Positions 61,190-64,000 of a DNA stretch of 64,000 nt are shown here, in pieces. The DNA lies in assembly GCA_024734495.1 (NCBI GenBank), contig JALMQS010000070.1, positions 16,926,306 to 16,990,305 of the forward strand, in the 5' to 3' direction. A program made the translations under genes and the position numbers. The notes below the pieces were generated by a model. That model was not told where the DNA came from, made no database searches, and saw nothing but the letters and a program-made list of their open reading frames with translations. The number at the start of each line of letters is the position of its first letter. Positions within the stretch are counted from its first letter, which is position 1. Source of the stretch: Forficula auricularia (taxonomy: Eukaryota; Arthropoda; Insecta; Dermaptera; Forficulidae).

Positions 61190-61760
61190 AACCTACAAAT
61201 TTCACCTCTTCATTTTAGAGTTTAAGAGTAGTAAAGTTTTTATGATTAATATTCTCCGTTATTAATCCCACAAACTTTACAAAAGTGCTAAAATTTAGCA
61301 TCTTAGGGTCATGCAAGTTTGATGAAAATTTACCCTGCAATCTCTAACCCCTTCATTTTAGGGATTGAAAGACAGAAAATATGAGTTTTTGGAATTTTCC
61401 TTCATTTGTGCTCCAAACTCTACAAATAAGCTAAATTTTAGCATTCTAGAATCATTTTCTATTTAATAAATGCAAATTTAGCTTACAATCTTTACCCCTT
61501 CATTTTAAGGGTTGAAAGAGGGAAAGTCTGCTTTTTTCGAATGTATCCTTCATTTGTGTTCCAAACTCTACAATTATACCAAATTTTAGAATCAGGGGAT
61601 CATTTTCTATTTAATAAATGAAAATTTACCATCCAATCTTCACCCCTTCATTTCAAGGGTTGAAAGAGAGAAAGTTTGGATTTTTGGAATTTTTCCTTTA
61701 TTTATGTCCCAAACTCTACAAGCATGGGAAATTTCATAATGCTAGAATGATTAGAAGTAC
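61190..61760 (+). repeat. Tandem repeat, unit about 143-148 bp, four units
   Basis: The landmark 'ccccttcatttta' recurs near 61208, 61351, 61498 and 61646, each time followed by 'ggttgaaaga' and, later, 'ccaaactctacaa' and 'tagcattctag'-type blocks. Two further units are at 62389 and 62540. Confidence 0.8.
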
Positions 61761-62339
61761 CCGATAGGTTTTGATCCGCTGGTACAGATAAGAAAGATTC
61801 TTGAGAGAACTTTCTTGTATTGTCGATAGGGTTTCTTTTTTCAGCAGGCAAGCAGGAATTTTTCGCTATATTTTAAAGTTCAGATAGAATATTATATAAC
61901 TAATCCGATTCACATCGTAACTAGAAGGCAGTTAACCAATTCAAAACTCTTCTCTAAGACTTAGATGGGAGGAGAGAATTTGGCTTTTTTAATGAGGAAA
62001 ATAAATTCTTATCTTTTGTTCAAGATCTATTAAAGCATTTTCAATTCTTATATAGGGAAAGAATATATACGAAAATAATTTATCGGAGTTATTCGGTAAT
62101 GACTTTAAGAAAGGATTGTAACGAATAAATAAAAAAAATACTTCTTGATTGTGAACATTTAAATACATGTTAGGGGACGTTAATTACGTGAGGCGTTTAG
62201 GGGGGATGGGGGTCGAGCCGAATCTCACCCAATCTCACGTGGGGGAGAGGGGGTTCTCAGATATAATTAATTTTTGAAAAGTTTTTTAATTTATCTAAAT
62301 AATTACATTTAAACATTTATATTAACAATTATCAAATAT

Positions 62340-62690
62340 TTCTCATTTATCTGTTAAAAACTCGGACGGTTTTTAATCAATTTCACCACTTCATTTCGGG
62401 CCCCGAAGAAGGGAAAGTTTCGGTTTTTCAATTTCTTCCTTTATTAATGTGCCAAGCTTTACCAGTTTGTTAAATTCCAGCATTCTAGCTTGATTGTATT
62501 TTCACTATATGTTAATTAAGCCTATAATAAATTTAACCCCTTCATTTTAGGTCCTGAAAAAGAAAAAGTTTCACTTATTCGATTTTTTCCTTTAATTGTA
62601 GCTCAAACTCTACCAGCATGCCAAATTTCAGCATTCTAGGATCAGCGAAAGTACTCTAGGTTTTTGATATGTGAGTCAGTTTTAGAAGTG
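62340..62690 (+). repeat. Further units of the roughly 148-bp tandem repeat
   Basis: Landmarks at 62389 and 62540 (151 bp apart), with 'agcattctag' and 'tctaccagcatgccaaattt'. Similar in order to the 61.2-61.76 kb array and separated from it by about 580 bp of other sequence. Confidence 0.7.
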
Positions 62691-63032
62691 TTACTTTTCA
62701 GACATTAATAACTCAATAACTATAACAGGTTTATTCATAAAATTTGGGATTCTAGGTGTTCCAATGGGCCTTATTAGACATAAAAAATTTCAAGTGTGTA
62801 GGTCTAATAGTTTTTGAGTTATGGGGGGGGGGGTCGAAAATAGCTCGAAATGGTTCTTTTCCGAACTTTGCTGACACACTGCCGTGTGTCTAGATAGATA
62901 ATTTATTAAATAAAATATTTTTTATAATAAATTTATTTTATTCGGAATTTTATATTTTTTTATTCTTGGGCTGCCTTCTATCCATTCTTCAACGTTATAA
63001 TATAATATAGATATACCTAAGTACATTTGTAT

Positions 63033-63629
63033 TTAAGACAATAATCTAGAATTTTTATGTTGAAGTGCAAATTCATTTATTATGTCCTCTAAATCTAAAG
63101 TTTTGATAATTTTTTTCTCAACAAGAATAATTCTTAAATCACATAATCTTGCGTTTAACATGGAATTAGTTAAATAATTCTTTAAACGACGCAGACAAGA
63201 AAATTTTCTCTCGCATGTAGCGCTGTTAACTGGCATTGTAAGACAAAATCTACATAATTTATAAAATTCTATAAAGGCTAATTTGTAAATGCTTATTATT
63301 TCTGTCAACTGAATTAAATTATTAATTTTGATATTATTTTTCAATTCATATTGTTGAATTGTTCTAGGTGGGAGATTTAATTCAGATTTTAGTGATTCTC
63401 AGTGAATATCATAATTATCGGCAAATTTTTGTAAAATATCGTACTTCAAAAAATGTTCATTATAGATGGTAAGAAACATAACAAGTAATAGTTCGTTGTT
63501 AAATACATTTTGTAGTTTTGTTTTTTTGTCAGGTAATACTGTACATTTATCTAATTTTATACCTTCATTAAAATAGTCAGTGATGCAAATCCGTTTTAAT
63601 GGACGCTCTTCAGTCATCTTGAAATTCAT
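63033..63629 (-). pseudogene. hAT transposase remnant: N-terminus joined to C-terminal dimerisation region, one in-frame stop
   Basis: The two ORFs at 63629-63399 and 63344-63033 are in the same frame, separated by a single TGA and 17 readable codons, 199 codons in all. The start, RPLKRICITDYFNEG, resembles hAT protein N-termini with a basic/YF motif. The end carries the hAT dimerisation signature, PVNSATCERKFSCLRRLKNY, then LTNSMLNARL. The catalytic middle (several hundred residues) is missing, so this is an internal-deletion derivative that cannot transpose by itself. It is closest in feel to ZMYM1-like hAT proteins; the subfamily is uncertain. Confidence 0.75.
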
Positions 63630-64000
63630 TCACAGGACTCACACTACACTAAAAGACAAGTCTATGCCACACGTTGTTGGATTGAAAGAAGTAATAATTA
63701 TTTGACAATAGCGATAATAACGTATTTACACTAAAAATACGCATTTTGAACAATCTTACGTGAGATTCGGGGTTGGGGAGGGGTCGAGCCAAATCTCACG
63801 ACATCTTACCGAAGGGGGGTCGAAAATTGCCAAAATCGCATCAATTAATTAAGGGACGCCCCCTAATAGCCTCAAATTTTTTAGCCAAATTAGTGGAATT
63901 GTGAAAAACTAGTTCTATGCAAAGCAGCAGAAAAACAGTTGGTAGAATTTAATGAAATTTTTAATTACCAAATTCATATTAATGATTATTAAGATTTAGT

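Larger units (their letters stand above)
62171..63865 (-). mobile_element. Internally deleted hAT element
   Basis: The left end TAGGGGACGTTAATTACG and the right end, whose complement starts TAGGGGGCGTCCC, are followed inward by similar G-rich 'ggggtcgagcc' and 'aatctcac' blocks in inverted orientation. Such ends occur in arthropod hAT families. The interior holds a shortened hAT transposase frame on minus. No convincing 8-bp target duplication is visible, and the left end lies between two tandem-repeat blocks, so the boundaries are tentative. Confidence 0.6.

Noticed and set aside
62171..63865. 8-bp target duplication for the hAT element
   Set aside because: The flanks (atacatgt and atagcctc) do not match, so no duplication is claimed and the ends are left tentative.
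1..64000. CRISPR array, bacterial operon or prophage
   Set aside because: No regularly spaced identical short repeats with unique spacers and no operon-like coding; introns and eukaryotic repeats exclude a bacterial source.

Overview
The window looks like arthropod nuclear DNA. It is very AT-rich (roughly 70% by eye), genes are split by long introns, and most of the sequence is dispersed, often palindromic, transposon-derived repeat. The AT-richness and the repertoire of mariner, hAT, Helitron-like and foldback repeats would fit a copepod such as a sea louse. That assignment is an inference; only a database search could settle it.

Three protein-coding genes can be assembled from exons whose splice sites and phases agree. 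(1) A king tubby/TULP-type gene on the minus strand (668-7407) is visible from its start codon through five exons; the last C-terminal exon(s) lie beyond the left edge. (2) A tetraspanin on the plus strand (12872-22946) is complete: 4 coding exons, 292 residues, with introns of 7.7 kb, 64 bp and 1.4 kb. (3) A small heat shock protein resembling nematode HSP-25 on the minus strand (28202-45608) is complete: 3 coding exons, 195 residues. It has a probable 5' untranslated exon near 46.8-47.0 kb, preceded by a heat-shock-element-like array at 47.02 kb. Nothing suggests that the three genes work together. They are separated and interrupted by repeats.

Layout: 0-7.4 kb tubby gene, with a rearranged mariner relic just inside its second intron. 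7.9-9.9 kb Helitron-like elements arranged in tandem. 10.0-12.5 kb a large palindromic repeat. 12.9-22.9 kb tetraspanin, whose first intron holds satellite-like repeats, a hAT MITE inserted into an older repeat with its target duplication still visible, and a Ty3/gypsy relic. 22.5-24.8 kb a cluster of foldback elements with hammerhead-ribozyme-like cores, resembling Penelope-type terminal repeats. 28.2-47.2 kb the heat shock gene, its introns full of MITEs. 47.4-50 kb a Helitron and a 1.2-kb hAT relic. 50.6-51 kb tRNA-like (SINE) sequence. 52.4 kb a LINE fragment. 54.6-57.9 kb an inverted second copy of the 10-12 kb palindromic repeat. 58-61 kb little that can be recognised. 61.2-62.7 kb a tandem repeat of about 148 bp. 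62.2-63.9 kb an internally deleted hAT element.

The most interesting material is the foldback pair with inverted hammerhead-like motifs at 24.25-24.79 kb and its relatives, the large palindromic repeat present twice in inverted orientation, and the split small heat shock gene with its upstream heat-shock-element array.
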